Part shown: positions 9,084-17,928 of the stretch, in pieces | Layout: the number at the start of each line of letters is the position of its first letter | Position numbering within the stretch: the stretch's first letter is position 1 | Made by a program: the position numbers and the translations under genes | The notes under the pieces: generated by a model | Database searches by the model: none | The model's input: only the letters and a program-made list of their open reading frames with translations | What the model was told of the DNA's origin: nothing | Assembly (NCBI GenBank): GCA_016841625.1 | Contig: JAENYU010000027.1 | Coordinates: forward strand, 1 to 57,350 | DNA length: 57,350 nt | Source: Methanobacteriota archaeon | Lineage (GTDB): Archaea > Halobacteriota > Methanosarcinia > Methanosarcinales > Methanosarcinaceae | Reading direction: 5' to 3'

Positions 9084-9489
9084 GAAAGAAAATCTCATTC
9101 ATCTGCCCGATGAAGCCCAGAAGAAGGGGAAACGGACCATGAGAGAGAGGACCATCACCCCATTGCCTTCCATGTTTGAGGATACCTTTAAGGCGTTCAC
9201 CCAGGGACCCATGCCACCGCAGGAAGCAACCTGGAATAAAAACCTTCAGAGATGGATCCAGAAGGTCGGGATAAGCCCCTACGGCGTGAGTGCGAAGACA
9301 ACAAGGAAAACTATTGAATCATGGATGTATGCCGCCCAGGTTCCTACTATGGATATCTGCGAGAGACAGGGACACGACAGCCTAACTTCTATGAGACACT
9401 ACCGCCGCAATACATTCAACGCCCGGGAAAAAGGAGAGATTGAAACCAAATTGCAGGAATGGGGAATTTTGAGGCATCAGAGGATATAA
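9063..9489 (+). pseudogene. Tyrosine recombinase (integrase), C-terminal fragment
   Basis: Residues read HPEWYNRKENL..., then SAKTTRKTIESW, ERQGHDSLTSMRHYRR and a KLQEWGIL tail. These fit the C-terminal catalytic part of a tyrosine recombinase: the R of KTTR (box II), H of RQGHD and the nucleophile Y of MRHYRR. The core-binding N-terminal half is missing; the open frame continues leftward only into the antisense GlmU fragment. The same 3' end recurs as shorter fossils near 15440, 23260 and 25536, so a family of related integrating elements once inserted here. It is not expected to recombine DNA alone. Confidence 0.75.
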
Positions 9490-9514
9490 ATTAGTAATCA
9501 GACAGCTTCGAAGA

Positions 9515-10348
9515 TCACTCCCGATATTTCACCCCAACCACTTGGTCCTTGTTGAAAACGATGATCTCTCCATTATCCTTGCGAATCGTATAAGCAGTTT
9601 CGCTTTCGCCTATCAGTGTCACCGGAACAGTAATCAGTGTCTGGTCGTCTTCGATCATCGACATATTCTCAAAAACCGGGATCTGCTCCTCGCCAATGAT
9701 GAATTGAACATCACTAAGAGTATTGGTCCTATAGTTTGCACCGCCTATAAAGATAGCTCCCAAAAGTAGTCCAAGAATAAGAAAGCCATATCCAGCAGTT
9801 ACAAGCCAACTCTTATGTGAAACGATCTTTTTAAAACCACCTTTTATACTCGAAATATCACCGGGGTCAAAATCATCGATCTTCACTAAATTGGCTATTG
9901 CACTAAAAGCAATGCCTCCTAGCCAAGCAACAATAGGCAAGGCAACCCATACCCACGATGACGACGATGACAGAATTCCCGTCTTTGGTATTTTCAAAAA
10001 GGTCAGGGCAGCGATATATGCAGTTATCAAAGCACTGTTCAATGCAACAAGGTCCTTTGCAATCACATTTAATGTATCAGGGGTAGTTTTCACGTAGTCT
10101 CCCCCAATTTCTATCCATTTATTATCACTGCCAGTTACTTTCTCTCCACCAACTTTAATCGGATCAGAACTATTGAGTTTTGTCTTTGAAATTTTGATAA
10201 GGTTATCATTCTCGCAGATTGGACAGTTTCTAATAATTATCGCTACATCGTCAGCTGCCTGTCCTTTTACAATTGGAACCGGAGCAGGTGTATATTCATA
10301 AGTAGTTTCGTTATTACACTTCCAGCACCTTACACTGATCTGAACCAT
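9515..10348 (-). CDS. Zinc-ribbon membrane protein of unknown function
   Basis: The 277-residue protein starts with a zinc ribbon: CWKC at residues 9-12 and CPIC near 41-44. A linker follows, then three hydrophobic segments (about 97-114, 129-153 and 177-199), and a C-terminal soluble region of about 75 residues, rich in beta strands (TLITVPVTLIGESETAYTI). This predicts a cytoplasmic zinc ribbon on a membrane anchor. I do not recognise a named family. An ATG at 10348 and a TATA-like box about 55 bases upstream support expression as a single gene. It sits between an integrase fragment and IS debris, so function cannot be read from context. Confidence 0.7.
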   Translation of the reverse strand: MVQISVRCWKCNNETTYEYTPAPVPIVKGQAADDVAIIIRNCPICENDNLIKISKTKLNSSDPIKVGGEKVTGSDNKWIEIGGDYVKTTPDTLNVIAKDLVALNSALITAYIAALTFLKIPKTGILSSSSSWVWVALPIVAWLGGIAFSAIANLVKIDDFDPGDISSIKGGFKKIVSHKSWLVTAGYGFLILGLLLGAIFIGGANYRTNTLSDVQFIIGEEQIPVFENMSMIEDDQTLITVPVTLIGESETAYTIRKDNGEIIVFNKDQVVGVKYRE

Positions 10349-10400
10349 CTGTCTTCCCCAATTCCATAATGTCCTTTCCTTTAACTTATGTCATGAAGGC

Positions 10401-10415
10401 ATGTATATATTAAAG
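10401..10415 (-). promoter_or_regulatory. TATA-like box upstream of the zinc-ribbon membrane protein
   Basis: On the minus strand CTTTAATATATACAT lies about 53 bases before the ATG. It resembles an archaeal TATA box and would place transcription start about 25 bases upstream of the start codon. No BRE was confirmed. Confidence 0.3.
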
Positions 10416-10468
10416 AAACAATACTAATTAGTAAGAGGATGCCTTAAAATCAAAGTTTCGCTGGCGCA

Positions 10469-10488
10469 CCCCGCTGCAAGCAACGGGG
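10469..10488. repeat. CCCCG...CGGGG hairpin, copy 1
   Basis: CCCCG-CTGCAAGCAA-CGGGG is followed by GTAT. It is a slightly degraded version of the perfect hairpin at 10624-10643, which is followed by the same TAT. The pair lies upstream of a broken IS5 transposase. Confidence 0.5.
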
Positions 10489-10623
10489 TATGTTCGCGGC
10501 ACCGCTGAAAATTCCGTAAAAGAAGACAATAGACCTAACACGGTTTAGTTCGAGCAGAAGTAACAAACAAAAAATGGATTTGAGAAATCGTATATCATCA
10601 ACGTTTCTCGGGGAAGTGCCCAT

Positions 10624-10643
10624 CCCCGCAGCAAGCTGCGGGG
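10624..10643. repeat. CCCCGCAG-CAAG-CTGCGGGG hairpin, copy 2
   Basis: A perfect 8-bp stem with a CAAG tetraloop, 45 bases before the IS5 transposase start. Similar to the hairpin at 10469-10488. It may be a short dispersed repeat or part of the element end. Confidence 0.55.
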
Positions 10644-10687
10644 TATTCGGCTGAAATAAATAATACTTGTATCAAGATTGTTCGTTG

Positions 10688-10953
10688 ATGGTGGAACCAA
10701 CTGAAAGACTTCCTTATCCTAGTGATTTATCTGATAAAGGATGGGAACTCCTCAAGCCCCATATCCCAAATCCCCAAACTAATCGAAGCAGAAAACGTGT
10801 TCATCCTATCTGGAAATCTTGAATGCCACATTCTACTTGCTACGTTCTGGTTGCGCATGGTGAATGTTACCGCACGAATTTCCACCGTGGCAAACTGTCT
10901 ACCACTATTTCTGTCTTTGGCGGCTTGAAGGAATTTGGGAGCGCATAAATGAC
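10688..10953 (+). pseudogene. IS5-family transposase, broken N-terminal fragment
   Basis: From the ATG at 10688 the frame reads MVEPTERLPYPSDLSDKGWELLKPHI, the typical N-terminus of IS5-family transposases (YPSDLTDxQWxLLxP). A stop at 10817-10819 interrupts it. The shifted frame continues with NATFYLLRSGCAW, an in-frame stop, then [16 protein letters not shown] and [12 protein letters not shown]. So one frameshift and one nonsense change are present, and the catalytic DDE domain is absent. The remainder to about 11250 shows no further transposase. Confidence 0.75.
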
Positions 10954-11252
10954 TATGATCCAAAATCTTGTGATTTTTGTATTTTTTGAATGAAACATTA
11001 AATTTGCAGGAAGAATTCGTACTTCAATCAAATCAATATTCGGAATCTAAAGACTTCAATTAATAGGAAGTGTTCAAAGGATAATAACAAATTTCAAAAT
11101 CCAGTGTTTTTTTAGTTTACGCCAATCATTGGATTTTGGAACTGAGTCACACCTAACCCCAAAAAATAGCCTGTCGGCTTGGGCCCTTTTGGTTCATTGG
11201 CAAGACTGTGCACCATTGTCTGATCAGAGGCAACAGCCATCAAGCAACCGTA
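10954..11252. other. Spacer after the IS5 remnant
   Basis: AT-rich sequence with no coding frame I can support. The last part (about 11150-11250) is richer in GC and may be further IS debris. It contains the 3' end region of the minus-strand protease-nuclease gene. Confidence 0.35.
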
Positions 11253-13145
11253 TCAGAGCATTATGTCCGCAGCAGAGCGAATCCTCCGAATATTGATCCT
11301 CTGGCTTTCCAGACCCTTTCCAGCTGCTTGCCGAGCCATAGGATCGGCATCTGTAGGCAAGCCGAATGATAAGCCGGTCAGCGCCTCAACCTGCGCTACC
11401 GGCACTTGCCAGGTCTTGAACTCATCGTCGAAGAACTCCATGCTCTCCAGATAATTCTTCTGCGTGCGCAGGTAGGCAGTGGCGCTGAGCTTCCCGTTCT
11501 TATTGACGAATGCAACAACCTTCCAGAAATCGGCAGGCAGGAGGTACTCATTGCGGTAAATCATATCGTCTTCGCGGAAGACGGGACCAGTGAATACCGA
11601 TATCCGTACATTGGCATTATCTGTGGTCTTCAGTATGTAGTCTTCCACTTCGAGCCAATCACGCTGGTTTAGGCGCTTGTGCTGAGGTGAGCAGTTCGTA
11701 AAATGGAACGTATCCTCTCCCGCATCCTTGGCATTTGGTCCCCAGCAAGGGTCCAGCCGGCGGACCAGATGGCTGCGGTCAAGTGGATTGCCTTTATACA
11801 ATTTGGGTCCGGCCTGATACTTCTGGTCAAGACGTGGATCAAAGTACCATTTGTCGCGGGAACGTTTGATTTTCTTCAGCTTCTTGCCGTCAATATTGGC
11901 CGCGGTATAGAAGGCCAGCCTTCGATCGGCATTCATAACAACCGAGAAGTGCAGGTAGGTGAGAATCTCGCCCCCGTCCTTGAGCTTTGCGACTTTGGAC
12001 TGGAGATTATCGGCCAGCTTGGGAAGCGGCAGCTGGTGCAGAGAGCCTAAGAAGTCAGGGTTATAGCCATCCGCCAGGCTGTAATGCTCCGCGGGCAGTT
12101 CTCCCAGCTCCATTGCTGTGCCGGGAATGGTTTCTGGGGCGGTTATGATCGCATGTCCAACTGGACCGGTGCCATGACTGCGAAGCCTGAGCAGAGCTTC
12201 GGCCGCCATCGGCTCGTTCTCGCTGCGCGACTCCAGTGCCTGGAAGATGCGGCTGATGCGCACGCCCTCATTGGCCACCCAAACTATGGTGCTGGGATCG
12301 TCGATGCCTTTTCGATAGGTCTGACCGTCTGTCTTGAGGATGTTGCCCTGGGCATCTTCCTTCGGCACTCCTGAATGGTGCAGGCCCACAACCAGCCACT
12401 GATCATTAAATATCGGCGAGCCTGATGATCCTGGCTGAGTGTCTGTCATATAATGCAGCCAGTTATCGAAGAGGTCTACAACTTCGTTCTCCCGCAGGCA
12501 GCAATGCTTGAGACCACCCTCAGGGTGCTGAATGATGGAGACGTATTCGCCGGGTCGGACCTTGCCGGAATCTTCTACGAGACGCAGTAATCCGTAATCG
12601 GTAAGCTCTGTCCCTTCTGTGGCAACTGAGGCTACGGATACCAGTGTGAAGTCCAGGTCCGGATCGGTGACGAAGACCTCGTCGGGTCGCAGGTCGAAGG
12701 ATTTGGATGTCTTTCTTCGACCGTTTATATCTTGCTCAAATTCGAACTCTGCAAAACTCTTCCTTGCCAGCTCTGCTGTATCGAGGACATGGTTATTCGT
12801 CAGCAGCAGATTTGGACCGACAAGAAAGCCCGTGCCGTAACCCTCTGGCCTGCCGAAAGGATTCACGATCTGGATCCTGCAGACGGGTCTGGCCGCAAGC
12901 AGTCCAAGTTCCAGATAAGAGATGTCGACAAGATCGCTCTTTCCCATGATCCTCTCAAGGGCTAGTCCATCACTTGGTTCAAGAAAAATTAGACGCCTCT
13001 CAATGGTTTGTTCCTCCGTCAAGGGCCTGATGGTTTCACGTCTGAATCTCTCGCCTGGCTGCTCCGCTTCAGCAGCTTTCTGCTGGCTATAATATCTTTC
13101 AGAGGCTTTTCTCTGTTGCTCTTCTTTTCGGGCATTTTCAAACAT
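11253..13145 (-). CDS. Trypsin-like serine protease fused to DNA/RNA non-specific endonuclease
   Basis: The 630-residue protein joins two hydrolases. Residues about 95-265 are a V8/trypsin-like peptidase: H119 in LLLTNNHVLD, D165 in DLDFTLV and S241 in PGSSGSPIF, a full catalytic triad. Residues about 395-590 are a NUC1-type DNA/RNA non-specific endonuclease with a DRSH motif (456-459, H459 the likely base; the family usually has DRGH), followed by the N/Q-rich CSPQHKRLNQRDW that coordinates Mg. The N-terminus (1-60) is charged and helical with no signal peptide. The start ATG 13145 is preceded by GGGGGA-type sequence. Similar fusions occur in bacteria; in this window a role as toxin or injected cargo is possible but unproven. 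Its higher GC than the flanks suggests transfer. Confidence 0.88.
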   Translation of the reverse strand: MFENARKEEQQRKASERYYSQQKAAEAEQPGERFRRETIRPLTEEQTIERRLIFLEPSDGLALERIMGKSDLVDISYLELGLLAARPVCRIQIVNPFGRPEGYGTGFLVGPNLLLTNNHVLDTAELARKSFAEFEFEQDINGRRKTSKSFDLRPDEVFVTDPDLDFTLVSVASVATEGTELTDYGLLRLVEDSGKVRPGEYVSIIQHPEGGLKHCCLRENEVVDLFDNWLHYMTDTQPGSSGSPIFNDQWLVVGLHHSGVPKEDAQGNILKTDGQTYRKGIDDPSTIVWVANEGVRISRIFQALESRSENEPMAAEALLRLRSHGTGPVGHAIITAPETIPGTAMELGELPAEHYSLADGYNPDFLGSLHQLPLPKLADNLQSKVAKLKDGGEILTYLHFSVVMNADRRLAFYTAANIDGKKLKKIKRSRDKWYFDPRLDQKYQAGPKLYKGNPLDRSHLVRRLDPCWGPNAKDAGEDTFHFTNCSPQHKRLNQRDWLEVEDYILKTTDNANVRISVFTGPVFREDDMIYRNEYLLPADFWKVVAFVNKNGKLSATAYLRTQKNYLESMEFFDDEFKTWQVPVAQVEALTGLSFGLPTDADPMARQAAGKGLESQRINIRRIRSAADIML

Positions 13146-14056
13146 ATCTTTCCCCCATCATAATCTAACAGTTTTAAATAATTAACACTTTAGTGAACCG
13201 ATTTTGTTTTTTGGGATGAGCTCATTAATATGATCTAAATATTATATTATTTAATTCATAATTTAATAGCCAGATTTTAATATTTCTACTTATAATGCAA
13301 TATAAAATTAAACAAAATAAATATAATTGTTTGGAATTTTAGATCAGTATTAAATCTTTGTTTTTTTTTAGACCCTATTATAGATGTATACGCTCTAGAG
13401 ATGGAAAAATGCACCACCATTCTATATATCCCTGAACCCTCTCGATGTCCCAGATCTGGAACGTCGAGAAAAAATAGTCGAACAGTTATAAAGGAAGTGC
13501 TGAGGTAGAGTAATCATTTTACTTTTTTCAATTACTTTGATGGGTCTTCCGGGATTATTTGGTCCATCTGACTAATGGTGGCCTGTGCCTTCGTACGTGG
13601 CTTTTAGCTAGCCAAATATAGTACGAACAGGATTGACTGATACGATTATCCCGAAAATTCCTACAAAATGGTCAGAGTTATGGGTATGCATCAGAAAAAG
13701 CATTTTACTATTCTCAAAAGAGGACCTAAGGTCGTAGGTATGAAAAGTTCAGATTTGATATATTTGTGCTTCTCGTTAAGGAGCAGCTGAGATGTTAATT
13801 CCTTGGTAAAATCACTTATTTTATATTATATCTGCATGATTTTATATATAATGGAGTATATTTTTGATTAACGCAAAAGTATTTTGGGGCTTACTTAATT
13901 GGGAGAAAAATTAGTTTATTTATTTACTAACATTTCAATGTATGGACTTTAACTTTTATTTCTATTTGCTTTTGTACTTTAGGGTATCAGTCCTATTCTG
14001 GTAATAGAAACAATTTTGAGTTCTGGGATCGGCCCCTAAATAAAGAGGTGAAGATT
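13146..14056. other. 900-base intergenic region
   Basis: Divergent upstream regions of the protease-nuclease (minus) and the C11 peptidase (plus). It is strongly AT-rich at 13200-13370 and 13800-13990, as expected for promoters. I see no gene or RNA. An AAAGAGGTG ribosome binding site at 14042-14050 sets the start of the next gene. Confidence 0.5.
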
Positions 14057-15283
14057 ATGGAAAAGAACGCAAAATGGACATACATGGTTTATATGGCCGG
14101 TGATAACAATTTATCAACGGCTGGAGATGAAGATCTAAAGGAAATGAGGCAAGTCGGCTCGAGCCCTGACGTTAATGTTCTAGTTCAATTTGATAATGCG
14201 GGCAATAAAGGTACCAGACGTTTCTATATTCGACGCGGAGGAATCAATGAGAAGGTTGAGGAGTTTGGAGAAACTGACTCTGGAGATCCGAATGTTCTTG
14301 AAGATTTTATAGCATGGTCTTATGATAATTATCCGGCCGACCGCTATGCATTGATTTTGTGGAATCATGGTGGAGGTTGGGAGCCGAGTGATTTAGATAG
14401 GCTCGCCAGATACGAGAGAACAAGGAATTGGAATACCCGTGAAGCGAGTTTTTTATCAGCATCGAAATTGAAGAAAACCTTCTTCAGCACATCTTTCAGC
14501 AAAATTCTTAATTTGGACTCTTCGAATTTGAGGGCTATCTGTAGCGACGATGGATCAGGACATTCTCTAGACACGATAGAGTTAGGCAAAGTCCTTGCTT
14601 ATGCAAAAGAGAAGATTGGACAACCATTGGATATTCTAGGTATGGATGCTTGCCTCATGAGTAACCTAGAGGTGGCATATCAAGCAGAGCCATACGTAAA
14701 ATATATTGTTTCATCTGAGGAAATCGAACCCGGTGAGGGATGGCCATATAGTTATATACTTAACATACTGGAGAAAAATCCAGAAATTTCAACACCAGAA
14801 TTTTGTTGTGAGATAGTAAAGGCTTATACAAAAGCTTATAATGAATGGGGTCAGTCTGATGTGACTCAGTCGGCTTTCGACCTCTCAAAAGTTAAGGATA
14901 CTGCAAAGAGTTTAGATTTGCTCGCTGAAACATTGATCGATAAGATGCCTGATATAAACTACACAATTTATAGAGCTCAAAATAAATCGAAGAGTTTTTT
15001 AAACAATACGCTACGGGATGCATCTCATTTCTGTAAAGTATTATCAGGTTTAACTCAGGACAGTAATTTAAATCAGGCAGCACAAAACGTTGTCAAAGAA
15101 TTCGAGGCTAATTCGGGAAAATTCGTTATTGCAGAATCGCATCTCGGAAAAGACTACGATCAATGTTGTGGAGCGTCAATATATTTACCATATTATTACA
15201 TTTCTAAATATTATGCAGACTTGGAATTCGCGAAAGACTGCAAAAATTGGCCACTTATGCTTCAAAAATACCATGAGTATTGA
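14057..15283 (+). CDS. C11 (clostripain-like) cysteine peptidase
   Basis: The 408-residue protein belongs to peptidase family C11, caspase-fold enzymes that usually cut after basic residues. The N-terminal KWTYMVYMAGDNNLS is the hallmark strand, H104 lies in LILWNHGGGWEP and C199 in DILGMDACLMSNLEVAYQ, giving the His-Cys dyad. The EEIEPGEGWPYSYIL stretch follows as in the family. No signal peptide is present: the catalytic fold begins within a few residues of the start. ATG 14057 is chosen because AAAGAGGTG precedes it; a GTG three codons earlier overlaps that site. As written the enzyme is cytoplasmic, or exported by another route such as the injection system to the right. Confidence 0.9.
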   Translation: MEKNAKWTYMVYMAGDNNLSTAGDEDLKEMRQVGSSPDVNVLVQFDNAGNKGTRRFYIRRGGINEKVEEFGETDSGDPNVLEDFIAWSYDNYPADRYALILWNHGGGWEPSDLDRLARYERTRNWNTREASFLSASKLKKTFFSTSFSKILNLDSSNLRAICSDDGSGHSLDTIELGKVLAYAKEKIGQPLDILGMDACLMSNLEVAYQAEPYVKYIVSSEEIEPGEGWPYSYILNILEKNPEISTPEFCCEIVKAYTKAYNEWGQSDVTQSAFDLSKVKDTAKSLDLLAETLIDKMPDINYTIYRAQNKSKSFLNNTLRDASHFCKVLSGLTQDSNLNQAAQNVVKEFEANSGKFVIAESHLGKDYDQCCGASIYLPYYYISKYYADLEFAKDCKNWPLMLQKYHEY

Positions 15284-15380
15284 TCGGAAAAAATTGAAAA
15301 TTTTATGGCTTTTAGATAAGACAAGCTCAATAATAAAATAGAGAGTAATACAGATTTCTGCAACTTTAAATGAAAACAGA
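15284..15380. other. Short spacer
   Basis: No gene between the C11 peptidase and the tRNA remnant. A TTTTATGG-rich stretch near 15300 could end transcription. Confidence 0.3.
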
Positions 15381-15439
15381 TGCGAGGGGTGGGATTCGAA
15401 CCCACGGAATCCTTCGATAACGGATCTTAAGTCCGTCGC
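15381..15439 (-). tRNA. tRNA-Leu(UAA), 3' half only (attachment-site remnant)
   Basis: On the minus strand this reads from the anticodon stem onward: ACGGA-CUUAAGA-UCCGU with anticodon UAA, a long variable arm as in tRNA-Leu, a GTGGG-TTCGAAT-CCCAC T-arm, and the CCCTCGC acceptor strand with discriminator A. No CCA is encoded. The D-arm and 5' acceptor half are missing. At about 15437 the sequence passes directly into the 3' end of an integrase fossil. Truncation at the anticodon stem is what integration into a tRNA gene by a tyrosine recombinase leaves behind. It cannot fold as a working tRNA. Confidence 0.8.
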
Positions 15440-15521
15440 AACACATTCAACACCCGGGAAAAGAGAGATTAAAGCAAAGTTTCAGGAATGGGGAACCCTG
15501 AGGCAAAAAAGAGGGGCTTGA
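15440..15521 (+). pseudogene. Integrase 3'-end fossil next to the tRNA half
   Basis: The bases encode NTFNTREK, then, after a 2-base deletion relative to the fragment at 9063-9489, the shifted frame gives the Q-E-W-G-T-L tail. It corresponds to the last 27 codons after the catalytic tyrosine. The copy at 23260-23351 carries the same deletion, so decay preceded the duplication. Confidence 0.65.
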
Positions 15522-15780
15522 GTAGGGAAACCTCGGATTAAATGAATACTTTCTATGGATAAAAGTAAACCAGGTTCATAATAGAGGCGGTGGACAAGAC
15601 ATTATTTATGAAACTGGTCCATAGATATACTGCATTTATTACTTAATAAAGTTGCGCAGTATCAGCAATAATGCTTTTTCTGATCGGGAAAACATGGTAT
15701 CTTCGTCTAATTTTAGAGGAGACGTAAATATAAAGCCAGCCTCCTTCGACTATTACTTTTTTCACTCCCTGTCATAACCC

Positions 15781-16113
15781 TCATTTTCCGCTCTCTGAAT
15801 CCTCGACAGCCCACAAATAAGCTTTCCCCACAACCATTCTTTTAACCTTCCCCTGCTCATGCAGGACATTTAGCCTCACCCGTACAATTCTGGAGCCACA
15901 CTCTAATTGTTTCGCGATCATCGACGTGGTTTTCCATTCCTCCGATAGCTTTCCGAGTATTTTCTTATCGGTGAATATACGAACCCATTTTCCCTTCGCA
16001 TTTTTCGGTCTGTCTTTAATAATAATCATCTCCTCTCCTGGATGCAGTAGGGCTTCTGTACTGGGAATTTTCCGGATTTTTTTCGAGATGTTCAAAGAGG
16101 GCCTAGAATTCAA
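15781..16113 (-). CDS. Winged-helix DNA-binding protein A, copy 1
   Basis: A 110-residue protein with a basic N-terminus (about 1-45, KKIRKIPSTEALLHPGEEMI) and a winged helix at about 50-105: helix SEEWKTTSMIAKQL, recognition helix CGSRIVRVRLNVLHEQGKV and wing KRMVVGKAYLWAV. It probably binds DNA as a regulator. The gene starts 19 bases after the stop of protein B and 3' of the DUF6908-like gene, so the three form an operon. Copy 2 at 23602-23943 differs at few positions and runs three residues longer. The fold resembles protein B, so the two are probably ancient paralogs. Confidence 0.7.
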   Translation of the reverse strand: MNSRPSLNISKKIRKIPSTEALLHPGEEMIIIKDRPKNAKGKWVRIFTDKKILGKLSEEWKTTSMIAKQLECGSRIVRVRLNVLHEQGKVKRMVVGKAYLWAVEDSESGK

Positions 16114-16132
16114 GTTAGAATAGCGACCCTCT

Positions 16133-16408
16133 TTACTTTTCCTCTTCCTTCCTCTCCTGACCCGGTTTTAGCCTCCAGAGAAAGAAACTCCCGTAATCGC
16201 CTTTCTCGACTTCCCCTGCCTTTTGAAGCGACTTGAGAACCTTTATAACTCCATGGCTGCAAAACCCTATTTTCCTGGCTATATCGCTGGTGGAAGCCCA
16301 CTCAGTCGTGACGTGAGAAAGGACCAGCTCGGGCGTTATCTGTGCCATCCATCTCCCGTTCTCATCACGGGGTATCGTGGCTTTTGTTTCTTCTGGTATT
16401 TCTGGCAT
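16133..16408 (-). CDS. Winged-helix DNA-binding protein B, copy 1
   Basis: A 91-residue protein. After a short leader (MPEIPEETKATIPRDENGRW) it has a winged helix: TTEWASTSDIARKIG, recognition helix CSHGVIKVLKSLQKAGEV, wing KGDYGSFFLWRLK. The fold and the EW-TS-IA pattern match protein A. It is the second gene of the three-gene operon. The copy at 23963-24238 is identical in protein sequence as far as I can compare, which indicates recent duplication or purifying selection. No partner or ligand can be inferred. Confidence 0.7.
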   Translation of the reverse strand: MPEIPEETKATIPRDENGRWMAQITPELVLSHVTTEWASTSDIARKIGFCSHGVIKVLKSLQKAGEVEKGDYGSFFLWRLKPGQERKEEEK

Positions 16409-16658
16409 AATCTTATTTCCTTGACTGGCACGGTTTCAGGATAGTGCCATTATTTTTTAGTACGTGTTATCAGCTTCAGTCCCCTGCCTGATAATGTCCG
16501 GGATTGTAGAGGAAACCGCATGCAAGCCGCATGAAACAGGCAGGAAGTGTTTGCAGCACTGTTGCCCATACTGGGCTCAAAACCCCCCGTGTTCGAGAGC
16601 TTTGAACCTGCGGTCCCATTTTCTCAATCCCTTCTGTTTCCTTTTATTTTCCGTACAT

Positions 16659-17246
16659 CTATGTCCCGAAGCCTTTGAAAGCCTCAATCCCGTCAAGTGT
16701 TGCCTGCCTCGGCTCTGCTGCCTCTGCCTTTTCTTCCCCTGGCTCCTCTTCGTCTGGCTCTTCCTCTTCTTCCTCCTCTCCGTAGAGAGGTTTCGTAACA
16801 GTCAAAACATGCCCATGATCTTCGATTACCCTCTTGAGCCATGAGTTAAGGAAGGAATTGAGTTCTGTTTTGAGTTTCGGATAGAACTTCCCCGGCTCAG
16901 GATACACTTCCTGAAAGATCCCGAGATAGTCATTCTGAAAAGTCAAAGCTTCCGCCATTTTCATCTCTGGCACGATGTGGACGATCATGTCCGGATCTGC
17001 TATGACATCGCCGTTTTGAATGCCGTTGTGGGCAATCGAGATTTTGTCGGCATCGATCCAATCCACATGCAGGGGCATGAATCCGCTTGCCTCGAATTTC
17101 ATGTACGAATAGAGGATTTTGCCCTCTGCGTCTATGATCCCGAGCTTCAGCAGCCTTTCGAAGATCATTTCATATACTGAACGTCTGCGTGTTCCCCCGA
17201 ATGTTCCTTTGGTCATTTGATTCCACACTCCCATTACTTTTCCCAT
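16659..17246 (-). CDS. DUF6908-like protein with acidic tail, copy 1
   Basis: The 195-residue protein has a globular part (about 1-145) with YMKFEASGFMPLHVD, SIAHNGIQNGDVIADPDM and FLNSWLKRVIEDHGH, a pattern I associate with the DUF6908 family of plasmid and phage proteins of unknown function. The family name is from memory, not a search. Residues about 150-175 form an acidic run rich in Glu and Asp, a feature of DNA mimics or flexible tails. First gene of the operon with the two winged-helix genes; a 250-base gap separates it from protein B. Copy 2 at 24491-25078 differs at a few residues. Confidence 0.6.
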   Translation of the reverse strand: MGKVMGVWNQMTKGTFGGTRRRSVYEMIFERLLKLGIIDAEGKILYSYMKFEASGFMPLHVDWIDADKISIAHNGIQNGDVIADPDMIVHIVPEMKMAEALTFQNDYLGIFQEVYPEPGKFYPKLKTELNSFLNSWLKRVIEDHGHVLTVTKPLYGEEEEEEEPDEEEPGEEKAEAAEPRQATLDGIEAFKGFGT

Positions 17247-17928
17247 TTTTTTTCTATACTCTTCTATTCGCAGGGGGAGGTTATAAGCTTTTGCCTATTA
17301 CCATATCGGTATAAGAAAAGCTGTGAAAACGCTATTTATAGCTTTGTTTTTAGGGAAATATAGTGGCTAAAGGAAAGATACAGAAAGGGGTTTTCAGGGC
17401 CTCCAGGGGGCTTCTAAGGGGAAGAAAAGACCTGTTAAACCAGGCTACTCTTATCTTTATACTATTATTATAATGTCCTCTTGTGAGGCCCTACAATCAA
17501 GCTTCATATAGAGGGATGGGACCCCAAGACTTCATATGAAAAATTGACCACAGGGGTTTAGATAGCAAATTATCCATTCTTTTCAGGTTTGTTCCCGTTT
17601 CTCCTAAATTATCCCAAAATGAAATCAGTAATTTCACTTAACAAAATAAATAAATCCATCTGTTTGAGATATGCTGGAACTATGCAGACCGAAAAGGGAT
17701 GAGTCAATCACATAGAAGACCTCAGATAGGCAATGTGGCTACCTATCCCCAGGACGATCCTGCCTTGTCTTTTCATGATATGAGGGTCAGGCTATATCCA
17801 AGCTTTTCCAGTCTTCCAATGTGAATGTGGGTGAAACGTGGAACTGACCCTGATATGTGAAGGAATTTAACTATCACATTCGTGATAGATGGGCAGACTT
17901 GTAGGGATGCTCGGGCATGCCTTTCAAA
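17247..17928. other. Intergenic region with a 3' hairpin
   Basis: No gene is seen. The first 110 bases belong to the direct repeat. CTATCAC-ATTC-GTGATAG at 17871-17888 is a perfect 7-bp stem about 40 bases beyond the stop of the M6 protease gene and could end its transcript. Confidence 0.45.

Larger units (their letters stand above)
15440..17355. repeat. 1.9 kb direct repeat, copy 1
   Basis: This segment recurs at 23275-25185 in the same orientation. It includes the integrase tail, two winged-helix genes, a DUF6908-like gene and about 100 bases upstream of the latter. Coding parts are nearly identical; the non-coding block at about 16540-16620 and both edges have diverged. Between the copies lie the M6 protease and the glutaminase operon (about 6 kb). 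Confidence 0.88.

Noticed and set aside
11263-12965. Several plus-strand frames inside the protease-nuclease gene
   Set aside because: They are antisense shadows of a GC-rich minus-strand gene with clear catalytic motifs.
15381-15439. Functional tRNA-Leu gene
   Set aside because: The 5' half, including D-arm and acceptor strand, is absent and replaced by integrase sequence.
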